Part shown: piece by piece, positions 16,750 through 27,300 of the stretch
How positions within the stretch are numbered: position 1 is the first letter of the stretch
Layout: each line of letters starts with the position of its first letter
Assembly: GCA_013288205.1 (NCBI GenBank)
Contig: JABDCH010000012.1
Span: 1 to 40,829 of the forward strand
Length of the DNA: 40,829 bases
Source of the DNA: Bacteroidota bacterium
GTDB lineage: Bacteria; Bacteroidota; Bacteroidia; JABEUT01
Direction of reading: 5' to 3'
Made by a program: the position numbers and the translations under genes
The notes under the pieces: generated by a model
The model's database searches: none
Seen by the model: the letters and a program-made list of their open reading frames with translations, nothing else
What the model was told of the DNA's origin: nothing

Positions 16750-18381
16750 CTACTGGAAAATGGATAGTTTTTGTACAGAACTACCCTTTGACGTTTGTAT
16801 CCGCAAGGTATATATACCCCCGGCAAGGCCTGAAATATTTAGTTGTTCTATGTTCAGTCCATTGTTAGCCAGCTTTTGCTCTGTATAAACCTGTTGTCCG
16901 AGTTCATTCATAATGCTGATGGTAACATGGTCGTTTCCGGTCATAGAATAGTTCAAAGTAAACGAGCCATTATTTGGATTTGGGTATACCTTAAGTCCCG
17001 ATAAATTATTAGTCAACGAGGCAACTCCCAGCAATATACTGTTGAATCCATTCGAGAATGAGCCGGAATACAGTGAAAAGGAAGCATTGGCGCTATGTGT
17101 TGTAGGAACACATGGGCCATTAGGATTTATCGCTTCAACCACATAATAGGAGCCTAATGGGGGCAGGGTATCGTGAAAGGTAAGTACGTTCGAAGCTACA
17201 GAATCTATAGGCGTCAACTTGCTTAGCGAAGGACCGCGCAGAATAATATATCTGGAAGGAGTGAATCCAAAATAAGCTGTCCAGTTTAATATATATACAT
17301 TATGTGCTGCTGTAGCTGTGAGATAAATGCTGCTATGGATAGGGCTTAAGGCCGATTCGCCACAGGAGTCTACAGTTGATATTCGATAGCTTTCAATCCC
17401 CAGCGAAGGGTAGGAACTAGAATCTGTAAACTCACTCAGTATATTTAAAGGTTGGCTATGTATTAAAACATAGTTGGAATTGGTGTCTTTATATATGTTA
17501 AAGTGCCCGGAACCACCGGCAGGCGGAGAGTTGTTTCTTCCCCAAACTATCCTACATTTATTAATGGAGGTGTCTAATGTAATAATACAAATTGGTTGAG
17601 CAAAATTATTTACCGGGCCTGCTACTTTTAATGCGGCAGACGCACTACACCCATTGGCATCTGTTACTGTGCATGTATAAGTACCTCCTGATAAACCGGT
17701 GGCCGTTGCATAAGTCTGGCCTGCTGACCAGGAATAAGTATATGGAGATGTCCCCCCGGAAGGTTTTGCAGTTATAGTTCCGACAGGAGTCACACAATTA
17801 CTATCAGGTGTTGATGAGTGGCCAATGCTGATAGCAGCAGGTTGTGTAAGGCACACTGAGGAAGTAGCTGTACATCCATTATTATCTGTTACTGTCATAG
17901 TATAGCAGCCTGCGCTCACACCCGTTGCGGTATCTCCTATGCCTACCAAAGGAGACCACAAATATGTATAAGGAGAAATTCCGCCTGAGGCAATAGATGA
18001 GATTATTCCATTAGATCCTCCATTACAGGTAATGATTAGTACAGGAATTGCTTTACTAGTAAGTTGGGTAGGTTGCGTAATAGTAACGCTTACCGTAGCT
18101 GTAGAGAAATTAGCATCAACTACGCCCACGGTATAGGTGCCGGCACTTAAGCCCGTTGCTGTAGCAGTAAATTGTCGTGGAGTGGTTGACCAGGCATATG
18201 TATAAGGTGATGCGCCACCTGTTGCCGCTGCCGTTGCAGTGCCATTCGTACCTCCGTTACATAAAATGTTGGTTTGTGCAGTAATAGTAATATTTAATGG
18301 GGTTGCTTTAACTTGGTTATAGGACATAAAGCCCATTAATACAAACAGAAGTGTCGATAAAAAGGAAGTATTTTTTTTCAT
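16750..18381 (-). CDS. SprB-repeat surface protein with T9SS sorting domain
   Basis: 543 residues. A signal peptide (MKKNTSFLSTLLFVLMGFMSYNQVKA) is followed by three SprB-type repeats of about 75 residues, each with the pattern 'CNGG.NG......GG.SPYTY.WS......A.GLSAGTYT..V.D..GC....' (about residues 30-255). A fibronectin-like region follows (about 270-420), then a type A sorting domain (LKVYPNPNNGSFTLNY ... GLAGGIYTLRIQT ... KLSIFQ). SprB repeats occur in Flavobacterium gliding adhesins, but at this length the protein is more likely a general surface or adhesive protein. A consensus -7 element at 18413-18420 gives a leader of about 28 nt, and a strong terminator follows. Confidence 0.9.
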   Translation of the reverse strand: MKKNTSFLSTLLFVLMGFMSYNQVKATPLNITITAQTNILCNGGTNGTATAAATGGASPYTYAWSTTPRQFTATATGLSAGTYTVGVVDANFSTATVSVTITQPTQLTSKAIPVLIITCNGGSNGIISSIASGGISPYTYLWSPLVGIGDTATGVSAGCYTMTVTDNNGCTATSSVCLTQPAAISIGHSSTPDSNCVTPVGTITAKPSGGTSPYTYSWSAGQTYATATGLSGGTYTCTVTDANGCSASAALKVAGPVNNFAQPICIITLDTSINKCRIVWGRNNSPPAGGSGHFNIYKDTNSNYVLIHSQPLNILSEFTDSSSYPSLGIESYRISTVDSCGESALSPIHSSIYLTATAAHNVYILNWTAYFGFTPSRYIILRGPSLSKLTPIDSVASNVLTFHDTLPPLGSYYVVEAINPNGPCVPTTHSANASFSLYSGSFSNGFNSILLGVASLTNNLSGLKVYPNPNNGSFTLNYSMTGNDHVTISIMNELGQQVYTEQKLANNGLNIEQLNISGLAGGIYTLRIQTSKGSSVQKLSIFQ

Positions 18382-18412
18382 GGATTGATTTTTATGAATA
18401 GATTTTCAACTA

Positions 18413-18420
18413 CAAATATA
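18413..18420 (-). promoter_or_regulatory. -7 promoter element TATATTTG
   Basis: Reverse complement of caaatata, an exact TAnnTTTG match, about 28 nt of leader before ATG 18381. Confidence 0.6.
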
Positions 18421-18506
18421 TTGATTTTTATTATCTTATGATAATAAAAAGCCATGAAAGAGATAGATGAATCTTTTCAAATTTGCCCAAGTGCTCTCCT
18501 ACAAAA

Positions 18507-18932
18507 TTACTTCAGATTTTCTATAGCTGCCCTTAATTCTATAGGTATAGGAACTTTTTCATTGCTGTTAAAATTGTAAAGAACAATTACATCATGTGCC
18601 TCGGCTGCAATTTCGTTTTTGCTGTTCAATATGCGATGATGAAGCCCGATGCTGGTAGTCTTTATGAATTCAATACGTACCTCTACAACTATATTATCCG
18701 GATAAAAGAGTGGTTTCTTAAACTGGCAACCCGAAGAAACTAAAATGGGGCCTATTTTATCTTTAAAGTAGCGATTCATAAAACCCACATGTTCCCAAAA
18801 ATTCACCCGCGATGCCTGTATAAATTTAAAATACATCACATTGTTGATATGCCCAAATAAGTCCATTTCGCTCCAGTCCAACCGCAACTGTAGTTTAGCG
18901 GGAAAGTGATGCGATTCTTTTTCCTTTTCCAT
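18507..18932 (-). CDS. Acyl-CoA thioesterase, hotdog fold (4HBT/YbgC type)
   Basis: 141 residues from ATG 18930-18932 (MEKEKESHHFP). The longer frame from 19028 is rejected because the -7 element TATCTTTG (18953-18960 reverse) lies inside it and its extra N-terminus is low-complexity. The hotdog signature is RLDWSEMDLFGHINNVMYFKFIQASR, with the catalytic aspartate in the W-x-x-x-D-x-x-GHINN context, followed by the central hotdog strands. It probably hydrolyses acyl-CoA or aryl-CoA in the cytoplasm. It is divergent from lolD with overlapping promoter regions: 72 bp between the two start codons. Confidence 0.9.
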   Translation of the reverse strand: MEKEKESHHFPAKLQLRLDWSEMDLFGHINNVMYFKFIQASRVNFWEHVGFMNRYFKDKIGPILVSSGCQFKKPLFYPDNIVVEVRIEFIKTTSIGLHHRILNSKNEIAAEAHDVIVLYNFNSNEKVPIPIELRAAIENLK

Positions 18933-18952
18933 TTCAAGTTTTAATAGGAAAA

Positions 18953-18960
18953 CAAAGATA
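18953..18960 (-). promoter_or_regulatory. -7 promoter element TATCTTTG of the thioesterase gene
   Basis: Reverse complement of caaagata, an exact TAnnTTTG match with a leader of about 17 nt to ATG 18932. Confidence 0.6.
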
Positions 18961-18992
18961 ACGATAGATGTCGCTAATTTCCGCTTTTTCAT

Positions 18993-19000
18993 TACGTTTG
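18993..19000 (+). promoter_or_regulatory. -7 promoter element TACGTTTG of lolD
   Basis: Exact TAnnTTTG match ending only 4 nt before ATG 19005. With the usual spacing the transcript would begin at or next to the A of the start codon, so the mRNA would be leaderless. Confidence 0.5.
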
Positions 19001-19004
19001 CTGC

Positions 19005-19658
19005 ATGATAGTTGCAAAAGGCATCCATAAGTCATTTGGTTCGCTGCATGTGTTAAAAGGTATTGACATGGAGGTGAAGAAGGGGGAAGTAGTATCGATA
19101 GTGGGAACATCGGGGGCAGGTAAAACTACCTTGCTCCACATCCTTGGTACACTTGATCGTGCCGACCAAGGTAGCATTGAAATAAATAATATGCCAATTC
19201 ATAGCCTGAAAGACCGTGAATTATCTCGTTTTCGGAACCGGCAAATAGGCTTTGTATTCCAGTTCCATTACTTATTGCCCGAATTTACTGCATTGGAAAA
19301 TGTGTGTATACCGGGATTTATAGCTAAAACTGCAGCTTCTGAGGTCCGTCATAGAGCTGAAGAGTTATTAATTTTGCTGGGCTTAAAAGAAAGATTGGAG
19401 CATAAACCGTCGCAACTATCTGGTGGTGAGCAACAACGGGTGGCTGTTGCCAGGGCGCTTATAAATAATCCTTCAGTTGTTTTTGCCGATGAACCTTCCG
19501 GAAACCTCGATTCTACCAATGCAAGGGATCTACATAAATTATTTTTTCATTTGCGGGATACCTTGTCACAAACCTTTGTAATTGCTACGCACAATGAGGA
19601 ATTAGCCGCTATGGCCGACCGGAAAATTACCATGAAAGACGGACAAATTGTTGAATAA
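19005..19658 (+). CDS. lolD: LolD-like lipoprotein-releasing ABC ATPase
   Basis: 217 residues, a stand-alone ABC ATPase of the LolD/MacB group: Walker [10 protein letters not shown] (34-42), Q-loop [18 protein letters not shown] (the 'LLPEFTA.ENV' string is a LolD hallmark), signature LSGGEQQR, Walker [13 protein letters not shown], and switch histidine ATHNEE. LolD powers LolC/LolE in extracting mature lipoproteins from the inner membrane for transfer to LolA. The membrane partners are not in the window. No Shine-Dalgarno is seen, and the -7 element sits so close that translation may start on a leaderless mRNA. Confidence 0.9.
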   Translation: MIVAKGIHKSFGSLHVLKGIDMEVKKGEVVSIVGTSGAGKTTLLHILGTLDRADQGSIEINNMPIHSLKDRELSRFRNRQIGFVFQFHYLLPEFTALENVCIPGFIAKTAASEVRHRAEELLILLGLKERLEHKPSQLSGGEQQRVAVARALINNPSVVFADEPSGNLDSTNARDLHKLFFHLRDTLSQTFVIATHNEELAAMADRKITMKDGQIVE

Positions 19659-19682
19659 GTTTCTACGTAATACAGAAACTTA

Positions 19683-19690
19683 TATATTTG
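19683..19690 (+). promoter_or_regulatory. -7 promoter element TATATTTG of the tRNA pair
   Basis: Exact TAnnTTTG match 35 nt before tRNA-Gly. Both tRNAs are probably co-transcribed from it. Confidence 0.6.
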
Positions 19691-19725
19691 CACCCCCAAA
19701 AAGTTCATTTATTATTAAAATCAAT

Positions 19726-19798
19726 GCGAAAGTAGCTCAGTTGGTAGAGCGCAACCTTGCCAAGGTTGAGGTCGCGGGTTCGAGACCCGTCTTTCGCT
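19726..19798 (+). tRNA. tRNA-Gly(GCC)
   Basis: 73 nt. Acceptor stem GCGAAAG/CTTTCGC, D-arm GCTCAGTTGGTAGAGC, anticodon loop TTGCCAA (anticodon GCC), T-arm GCGGGTTCGAGACCCGT, discriminator T. CCA is not encoded. Confidence 0.97.
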
Positions 19799-19856
19799 CT
19801 CTGGTCCGCCACTAAGCCAGTTTGACGGACGCTAAGTGTGATGCTTAGTTCTTATT

Positions 19857-19941
19857 GCCCTGGTGGTGGAATTGGTAGACACGCAGGACTTAAAATCCTG
19901 TATTCATTGCGAATGTGCGGGTTCAAGTCCCGCCCGGGGTA
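19857..19941 (+). tRNA. tRNA-Leu(UAA)
   Basis: 85 nt, class II with a long variable arm. Acceptor GCCCTGG pairs with CCGGGGT (with G-T pairs at positions 1 and 5), anticodon stem CAGGA/TCCTG with loop CTTAAAA (anticodon TAA), variable arm TATTCATTGCGAATGT, T-arm GCGGGTTCAAGTCCCGC, discriminator A. No encoded CCA. Confidence 0.97.
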
Positions 19942-20009
19942 CGTTGGTAATCAATATTTTATAAGTTAATCCCCAAAGGGGAACAACATCCTGAAAAACG
20001 AAGATGTGC

Positions 20010-20033
20010 AATATTGGTATGCAATATTTTTTT
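20010..20033 (+). terminator. Possible terminator of the tRNA operon
   Basis: AATATTG (20010-20016), loop GTATG, CAATATT (20022-20028), then a T-run. The stem is AT-rich and only 7 bp, so it is weak, but it is the only hairpin-plus-T-run downstream of tRNA-Leu. Confidence 0.45.
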
Positions 20034-20040
20034 CATTTTA

Positions 20041-20274
20041 TTTATTTTGTTGCGACAACTTAGTAAACTCATCATAGGGAATACAACAGTCAATATGAAG
20101 AAGGAACCTATTTTGACACGACTAATTTCCTCCCATCCTTAAAACAATATCCGTTCAAAGGATGGGGAGTTTATCTTATACAAGGTAACGTTACGGGAGA
20201 ATTTGGTTACGCAACCCATTGAAGTAGAAAAGATGACTAAGCTTTCATTACAGTCTAATCCGAGATATAATTAA
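20041..20274 (+). pseudogene. Possible decayed reading frame
   Basis: The 494 nt between tRNA-Leu and 20436 has no complete gene. One frame here reads as two protein-like pieces split by a single TAA: FILLRQLSKLIIGNTTVN then MKKEPILTRLISSHP, stop, then SKDGEFILYKVTLRENLVT and QPIEVEKMTKLSLQSNPRYN, stop. The amino-acid mix looks coding but I recognise no family. It may be a gene remnant or chance. Downstream (20275-20435) is AT-rich, with TATCTTTA at 20384-20391 as a near-consensus -7 element for the next gene. Confidence 0.3.
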
Positions 20275-20435
20275 GACATTAAGAAAGAATTAGGATAGTA
20301 ATAGAACCTTAGTTTTCAATTTACCTCGTATACCACAACCGAATAAATAACATCAAATTTATACTATATTAATAAAATATTCCTATCTTTATTTTATATT
20401 ATAGGTAAAAGGCATTAAAATCTGATTAATCTATT

Positions 20436-21152
20436 ATGCTAAGGAGGCTACAATGCATACTAGTAGATGATGATCCAACTATTCACGATATTTTCAAGGA
20501 ATACCTTAAAGATTGCGAATACGCAACCATAATGGATTATTACAGAGACCCACGAGAGTTTCTTAAATCTACTAAAAAGCCTGATCTTGTTTTTGTCGAT
20601 ATAGTAATGCCCCATATTGATGGCTTCACGTTAGCGCATATAATAAAACCAACTCCTGTAATATTATTTACAGGAATGGCAAAACATTTTAGTGAGATAA
20701 TGAATGCGATTGAAGCAATAGATGCGTTTCCAAAACCGATTATAAAAGAAAGGCTTTTAAGCTCTGTAAAGAATGCATACTTTTCATTGAATCCAAAGAA
20801 CTCTATGGATGAATACGAACTCTTTCACACAAATGATGGAAAAGTAAACGTTTTGCTGTCTGATATTTTATTTGTCAAAACAATTAAAAATTCACATAGG
20901 TTTATAGAGGTCTATCTGAAGGGTGGGGTGAAATTAATTATTAAAGGATATTCGCTGGAATATATTCATGGAATTGCAGGATTCTTATTACAATCAAACC
21001 GTTCTGAACTAGTTTCCCCACAAGCAATAGCTTTGCTTGAGCATAATTCATTAATAAAATTGCGGGATGTGAGTGACAATGGCAAACCATTGCATTCTGA
21101 ATTATGCCACAGTTTTCGTAATAACTTTTTGGCAAGTATCCATTCTATATAA
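20436..21152 (+). CDS. Response regulator, REC plus divergent LytTR domain
   Basis: 238 residues. The REC domain (about 1-115) has the acidic pocket VDDD (10-13), phospho-acceptor D55 in VFVDIVMP, the conserved threonine in ILFTG and lysine in FPKPI, so it looks phosphorylatable. The C-terminal part (about 125-235) follows the LytTR plan (SDILFVKTIKNSHRFIEVYLKGG, then a helix and a final strand pair), but the usual 'F.R.H+S..VN' signature is degenerate (ELVSPQAIALLEHNSLIKL). No kinase is adjacent. It sits just before three same-strand T9SS cargo genes, making those a possible target; that is inference only. Confidence 0.8.
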   Translation: MLRRLQCILVDDDPTIHDIFKEYLKDCEYATIMDYYRDPREFLKSTKKPDLVFVDIVMPHIDGFTLAHIIKPTPVILFTGMAKHFSEIMNAIEAIDAFPKPIIKERLLSSVKNAYFSLNPKNSMDEYELFHTNDGKVNVLLSDILFVKTIKNSHRFIEVYLKGGVKLIIKGYSLEYIHGIAGFLLQSNRSELVSPQAIALLEHNSLIKLRDVSDNGKPLHSELCHSFRNNFLASIHSI

Positions 21153-21228
21153 TTAAGTTTTTTATTTATTATTTCCATCCCAAAACAGGGTATTTATCAT
21201 TCTCTTCTCCCCCCACAATATTTCAAAA

Positions 21229-21275
21229 CATCGTTTCAGTACAACTTTTATAGTGTTTAGTATAGAAAAACGATG
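21229..21275. promoter_or_regulatory. Inverted repeat upstream of the giant T9SS gene
   Basis: CATCGTTT (21229-21236) and AAACGATG (21268-21275) separated by 31 nt, in the 207-nt gap between the response regulator and the giant cargo gene. The half-site centres are about 39 bp apart. A possible operator; no exact TAnnTTTG element is seen in this gap. Confidence 0.25.
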
Positions 21276-21359
21276 ATTGGGTGCAATTTTGCTTTTCAGC
21301 AACTTTTATTCCAAATTTTGTACTATGAAATTATTTTAAAACTACAAAATTCTTCTATC

Positions 21360-24300
21360 ATGAAAACCTCTACATTATTTAAGGTATCTCTTCTGAAATT
21401 TGTTATCTGTTTGCTTTTTATGCTTGGTTCTTCATTCTTCATACCAAGTAATGCCCAAATCATAACAACTTTTGCCGGCAATGGTACAGCAGGCTATTCA
21501 GGAGATGGAGGAAATGCAACTTCGGCTAAGCTGAGTAATCCATATTCTGTAACTTACGATAGTCATGGAAATCTATACATTTCAGATCCCGGCAATGAAC
21601 GAATTCGATTAGTTACTAAAGCAGGAACTATAATTACAATCGCCGGAAACGGAACAGCAGGATTTTCAGGAGATGGTGGAAATGCAACTTTGGCGGAGTT
21701 ACAGTCTCCTAAGGGTATTGGAATCGATATGTTTAATAACATATATATAGCAGACAATGGTAATAATTGTATTCGTGAAGTAAGTGCTGTCGGAACAATG
21801 ACTACCGTTGCTGGTAATGGAACAGCAGGATATTCAGGAGATGGAAGCGCAGCTACTTCTGCTGAATTGGATAATCCTTATGGTGTAGCAGTCGATCCTA
21901 ACTCTGGAAATATCTACATAGCAGATGCAGGTAACAATTGTATTAGGGTATTCACTGTTTCAGGAAATATATCAACATTTGCGGGTAATGGTACCGGAGG
22001 TTATTCGGGAGATGGAGGTGCAGCCACTTCTGCCGAATTGAATTTTCCGGTTGCAGTAGCAGTTGATGCTTCAGGAAATGTTTATATAGCAGATGCAAGT
22101 AATAACCGTGTTAGAATGGTTAATGCATCAGGTATTATCAGCACTGTTGCCGGTAATGGAACAGCAGGATTTTCAGGAGATGGAGGTACAGCCACTTCGG
22201 CAGAATTAAATTATCCTTTCAATCTTACTTTTGATGGTTCGGGTAATCTTTATATCACTGATTATAATAATGAACGTATCCGGGAAGTTAAATCTGGTAT
22301 TATTAACACTGTTGCGGGTAATGGTACAGCAGGATATTCTGGAGATGGTGGCCAAGCTACCTCTGCTGAAATTAATAATCCGAGGGGTCTGATATTTGAT
22401 AATAATGGCAATTATTATATAGCGGATGCCGGCAACAATAGGATACGTGTAACTTATCTGAGTTTAGACGTAACAACCAGCGTTATATCTAATGTAAGTT
22501 GTGATGGATTAAGTAATGGGAGTGCCTCAGCAAGTGCAAGTAATGGCACTACTCCGTATTCCTATCTTTGGATGCCAGGTAGCCAAAGTACAAGTACTGC
22601 ATCTGCATTAAGTGCAGGTCAATATACGATAACAGTCACAGATAACAAAAATATTTCGGGCTCTGCAACGGTAACTATTACTCAACCATTTGTTTCTGCA
22701 TCCCTGCTTGAAAACCCTAGTGGTTCTGTAATAGCTGAAATGACAGGGGGGACTTCACCATATACCTACTCATGGAGCCCTTCCAGCGGTCTATCATGTA
22801 CTACTTGTCAAAATCCTTCAGCCACACCAACTGTAACTACAACATACACAGTAACCATTACCGATAACAGTTCGTGTACATCTTCATCATCTGTTACTGT
22901 AAATGTTAATACGGGTTCAGGTGGAGGAGCCTCTTCTTTAGCACTTCCTCCTATAGTTCAATGGACTTATGGCGCTTCGGGTCGGTATTCCGGTCAAATA
23001 GGACAAGACTGGATATATGATATTATACAAAGCCATGATGGATATTTTTATGGTGCAGGATATACTAATTATACAGGATGTAGCACAATTCCTGTTATTA
23101 TTAAATTAGATGCCAATGGAAATAAGATTTGGGAACAAGTTTATCTTCCTCCAGGTTGTAGTAATCCATTTGGCACAACTTCATATACTTGTGACGCAAT
23201 TTATGGTCCACATTCATTAGTCGGTGGTTCTGGACCAGGAACTCAAGATGTTGATGGGTGTTTTTCAGGTAGTGTGATGAGCAGTTTTTATAATATCAAA
23301 GAAGTAACTGATCCTGCTGGAACGGGGGGATATGGCATTATTGCAGAAGGGGGATACGCTGAAGATATTTGTACATCATCTTCTCTTTTAGCAGGCTTCC
23401 CTATGCCCAACACCTCCATTTATGGCGTTACTTGCAAAACCTGCACCCCGGGTAATTGCCCATCTTGTCCGTCAGGTAATAACGATGTATATCCTTCAGG
23501 CAATAATCCCGACAATTATTATGTTTATGCTGTAGAAATAAATGCAGACAGCACCGTAATTCGGGATGCTTATAGCGCCTTAAAGGAGAGAGAATTTTGG
23601 GCAAATATGCTGATTGATAAAACAATACATTATTATTGGGTTAATACCCCTACTGTTACTCCTACACTTATTGCCACTGACCCAATAATTGACCAGGGAG
23701 GTTCTTTCGATAATATCGATTATGTCTATAATTCATCTAATAGTACTGCTCCAACTGGTTTAATTATTGCGACTGTAGCTAGTATGGAAAGTAATACTTC
23801 CAATCAACCAGGTGAAGCTATGTTGATAAAATTAGATCAAGATTTTAATTTGGACCATTCATTTGGAAATTCCACCCCTTCTAAGCTTGGCTATGGACTA
23901 TATTATGACCCTAACAATTCTTCAGCCCCCACAGTATATGGAGGAATTGCAGTAATAAATAATAATTCAGGTTCACAATATTATATAACATCAGGTATTG
24001 TTTATCCAACTTCTTCAGGACAAGCTTTGTGCCAGAGGATTGTCACAAATGGTAGTTCAACTAGTTGGACAGACGATCCTACCAATTCAACTTTAACAGC
24101 CGGATTTCCGGCATTTACACATTCACTAATACAAAATGTTCCTCCCGCAAACAGTGCCTTCGCAGCACAGGTAAAGTACGTAAGCGGTAGTGATGTTTTA
24201 GTTAATACTTGGTGCAACTCTACAGAGCTTTATGGACCTGTTGATTTCTATACAGGAGTCACGTGTGGTTCTTCCCCTGGTTCTTCTGTATACACTAGTG

Positions 24301-27300
24301 GTCCGGGAGGATACCTTACTATGCAAGATGCAGTATTAAAAATCGACCTTTCTTCAGGTACTATAAACAAAATTGTGTATACGAGGCAATTTGAGGGTAT
24401 TGATTTTAGCCCGAAACTTACTTTAACCGCGGATGGAGGGTATGCAATTGGCGGTGATCTATCATTTAATTTAGTATCGTCGCCTGATGCCATAATTCCT
24501 GATGGAGTACATTTAGGGGTATATAATGATATCATTAAATTTGATGCAAGCGACAATGAGCAATATGATCAGATATATATGATCAATAGTGAACAGAGTG
24601 GTTTATTATGCCAAGGACCAAATATTCAAAAAGGTGTTGGAACAAACTGTATCTTTGGTTTTGCAGCCACTAGTGATAACGGTTTTATTCTGGCTGGCAA
24701 CACTGAGTTGAATGGTGATGATTATTATGCAATAAAAGTTGAGCCTCCACAATGCTCCGGAGCATACGTAACTGCTACATCGCAGCTTAAAATCCCTCCT
24801 TCCAATGCTACTGTTATCCGCTATGGAACAATCATAAATAGTAATACTACCTGGACTGGTAACTATTTGGTGCAAGGTTATGTTGATATTCAGGCTCCAA
24901 ATACACTTACTATTGCTCCCGATGCTAATATTCAATTTGCCAACATTGCCGAAACTGGCGTAGAAAGCAAAATCGTGGTTGAACCGGGCGCCAGATTAGA
25001 TGTAAAGGGTACGCTTACAAGTATGAATTCCTGTGTTAACGAAATATGGGATGGAATAGAGTTAAGGGGTAATGCAAGTTTATCGCAGGGAGGTTCACCA
25101 ACCAACCAAGGACAAGTTATAATGGAAGGAACAAGTACTCTTTCTAACGCGAATCTGGGTATATTTACTATGAAAATTAATACGGACGACGCTTGGGATA
25201 ATAATCATACGGGAGGTTATATATATGGGGTATCAGGATCTAATTTCATTAATAATAATGAATCCATAGATATGCAATGGTATAATTATTATAATCCAAA
25301 TATTAGTCGTTTCACATATACTAACAAAAGCTATTTCAACGGATGTAATTTCCAAACTACACCGGCATCTTATCTGCCTGTTGGTTATACTATTCCAAAT
25401 GTGCATGTTTGTCTTAACCATGTATATGGTATAAATTTAACGGGGAATCACTTCCGATGCGATGAAGCTTACACTTCAGGTTCGGATCCAAGGGGAATAG
25501 GCATTAACAGTTTAGATGCCAGTTATAATGTAACTAATTGTTCATGTATATCATTTTCCGGTTGCTGTGGTACTGGGAATTATTTTGATAGCCTTTCCTA
25601 TGGAATACTGGCCACCTCGGCTAATAATTATGGTGTTACTGCAACTGGTAATACATTTACCAATAATTATTTCGATATTATGGCACAAAGTGTGATTTCT
25701 AATTTTTCCAATAATACTTTTTCAAAAACAGGGTTTGGCTCTGCATCCGTTCCGATTGTTGATAATATTTACTTGCAAAACTGTTTTAACTATATAGTTA
25801 CAAATAATAGTTTTTCCACCTCAAGCCTTGCTCCTTATACAAATGCTGTGGTGGCTAATATTTCAGGGAGTAACCCAAATAGAATCAGTTATAATACTTT
25901 TAGTAACAGCAGCAGTTTGGAGGGATTGATGGTTGGAGCGGAAATACAAGGAAATAATAGTGGTTTAGTTTTGCAATGCAATACCTTTCACTCACCCATA
26001 TACACTGCAGATATCAGTGTTACTCCTTCAGGGAATGCCCCAGGGGATATTCCTGACCAGGGAGATCCATGTAATCCATCGGGAATATTTGCTAATAATG
26101 CCTTCAGTAATACATGTACAAGTGTAAGCCCCCAGGCATACGATATTTATAATAATAGTGCTGATAATACATTTAATTATTTTGCTAGTGCGGGTAGTGA
26201 GCCTAATGCAGGTTGTTATAACAATAAGGTCAATGTAGTTACTTGTTTGGGTGACCCTACAACTTCATGTACGCCTCCTTCTCCCATCTGGTGGATGAGT
26301 CAGTCAACAATGTATACTTCCCAGGCTACTTATAAAGGTACCGCGAACGCTTTAACTACTATTCTTGATTCTGGTAATGCCGTGCATTTATACAGGTATA
26401 TATCTGCAGGTTATACACCGGCACGTTTACAGGATTCTATGCTTGCGGCCGGACCCTATTTATCCGATGGAGTATTGAGTGACATTATATCATTAGGTTT
26501 ACCTTACGACACTATGAGAAATATTTTAGTACCCAATGCCCCATTGGACAATTCGGTACTAACAATACTTAATTCCAGCGGTTATACGAGTGCACAAAAG
26601 TATAGAATAGATACCATTACAGGTGTATCAGCCCACACTCAATTACAGGAATCCATACAATTTTATAATAATGAATCTGCTATATATACAAATGCTATTA
26701 TCAATCATTATGTTAATGACACGATTGCAGGAAATATAGATAGCGCTCTCAATGCATTTAGTTATTTTGGAGGATATTCTTTATCAAACACACAACTAGC
26801 AGAAGAAGCAACCTTGCAGAGTATGAATGGAGATACGACTTCAGCTAAAAGTACTATTTCTACCATTTCGACAACCGGGGATACTAACTTTACTAATTTT
26901 TGCAATCTAATGCCTATAGTAATGCGGTTGCAATATAAACCGAACAACTATTTTGCATTAAAAAGTCTTTCATCCGATTCTTCCCAATTGCAATATATTG
27001 CCAGAGATTCGAATGATATGGGCTTTGCCCAAGCCAGGAGCTTGTTGGAATATGTATATAATCTTCAATTTGCTGCTCCTATTATTAATTTAACTTTCGG
27101 AGGTGGTCATGACCCAGTTAAGCATAATAAAGGAGAAAGTTCAACAGATAATATAACTTCTTCGTCACCCGGTACAGACTTTAGACTTTATCCAAATCCT
27201 GCTAAAAATAGTCTTACCATAGCGTATAGTTTAAACGCTGCTGCTCAGGAGGTGAATATTATTATGTATGATATGGTGGGTAATAAAGTAGCTAATTGGT

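Noticed and set aside
21463-22456. Repeated DNA that might suggest a CRISPR or satellite array
   Set aside because: The units are in frame and encode NHL propeller blades; there are no unique spacers of constant length. No CRISPR array was seen anywhere in the window.
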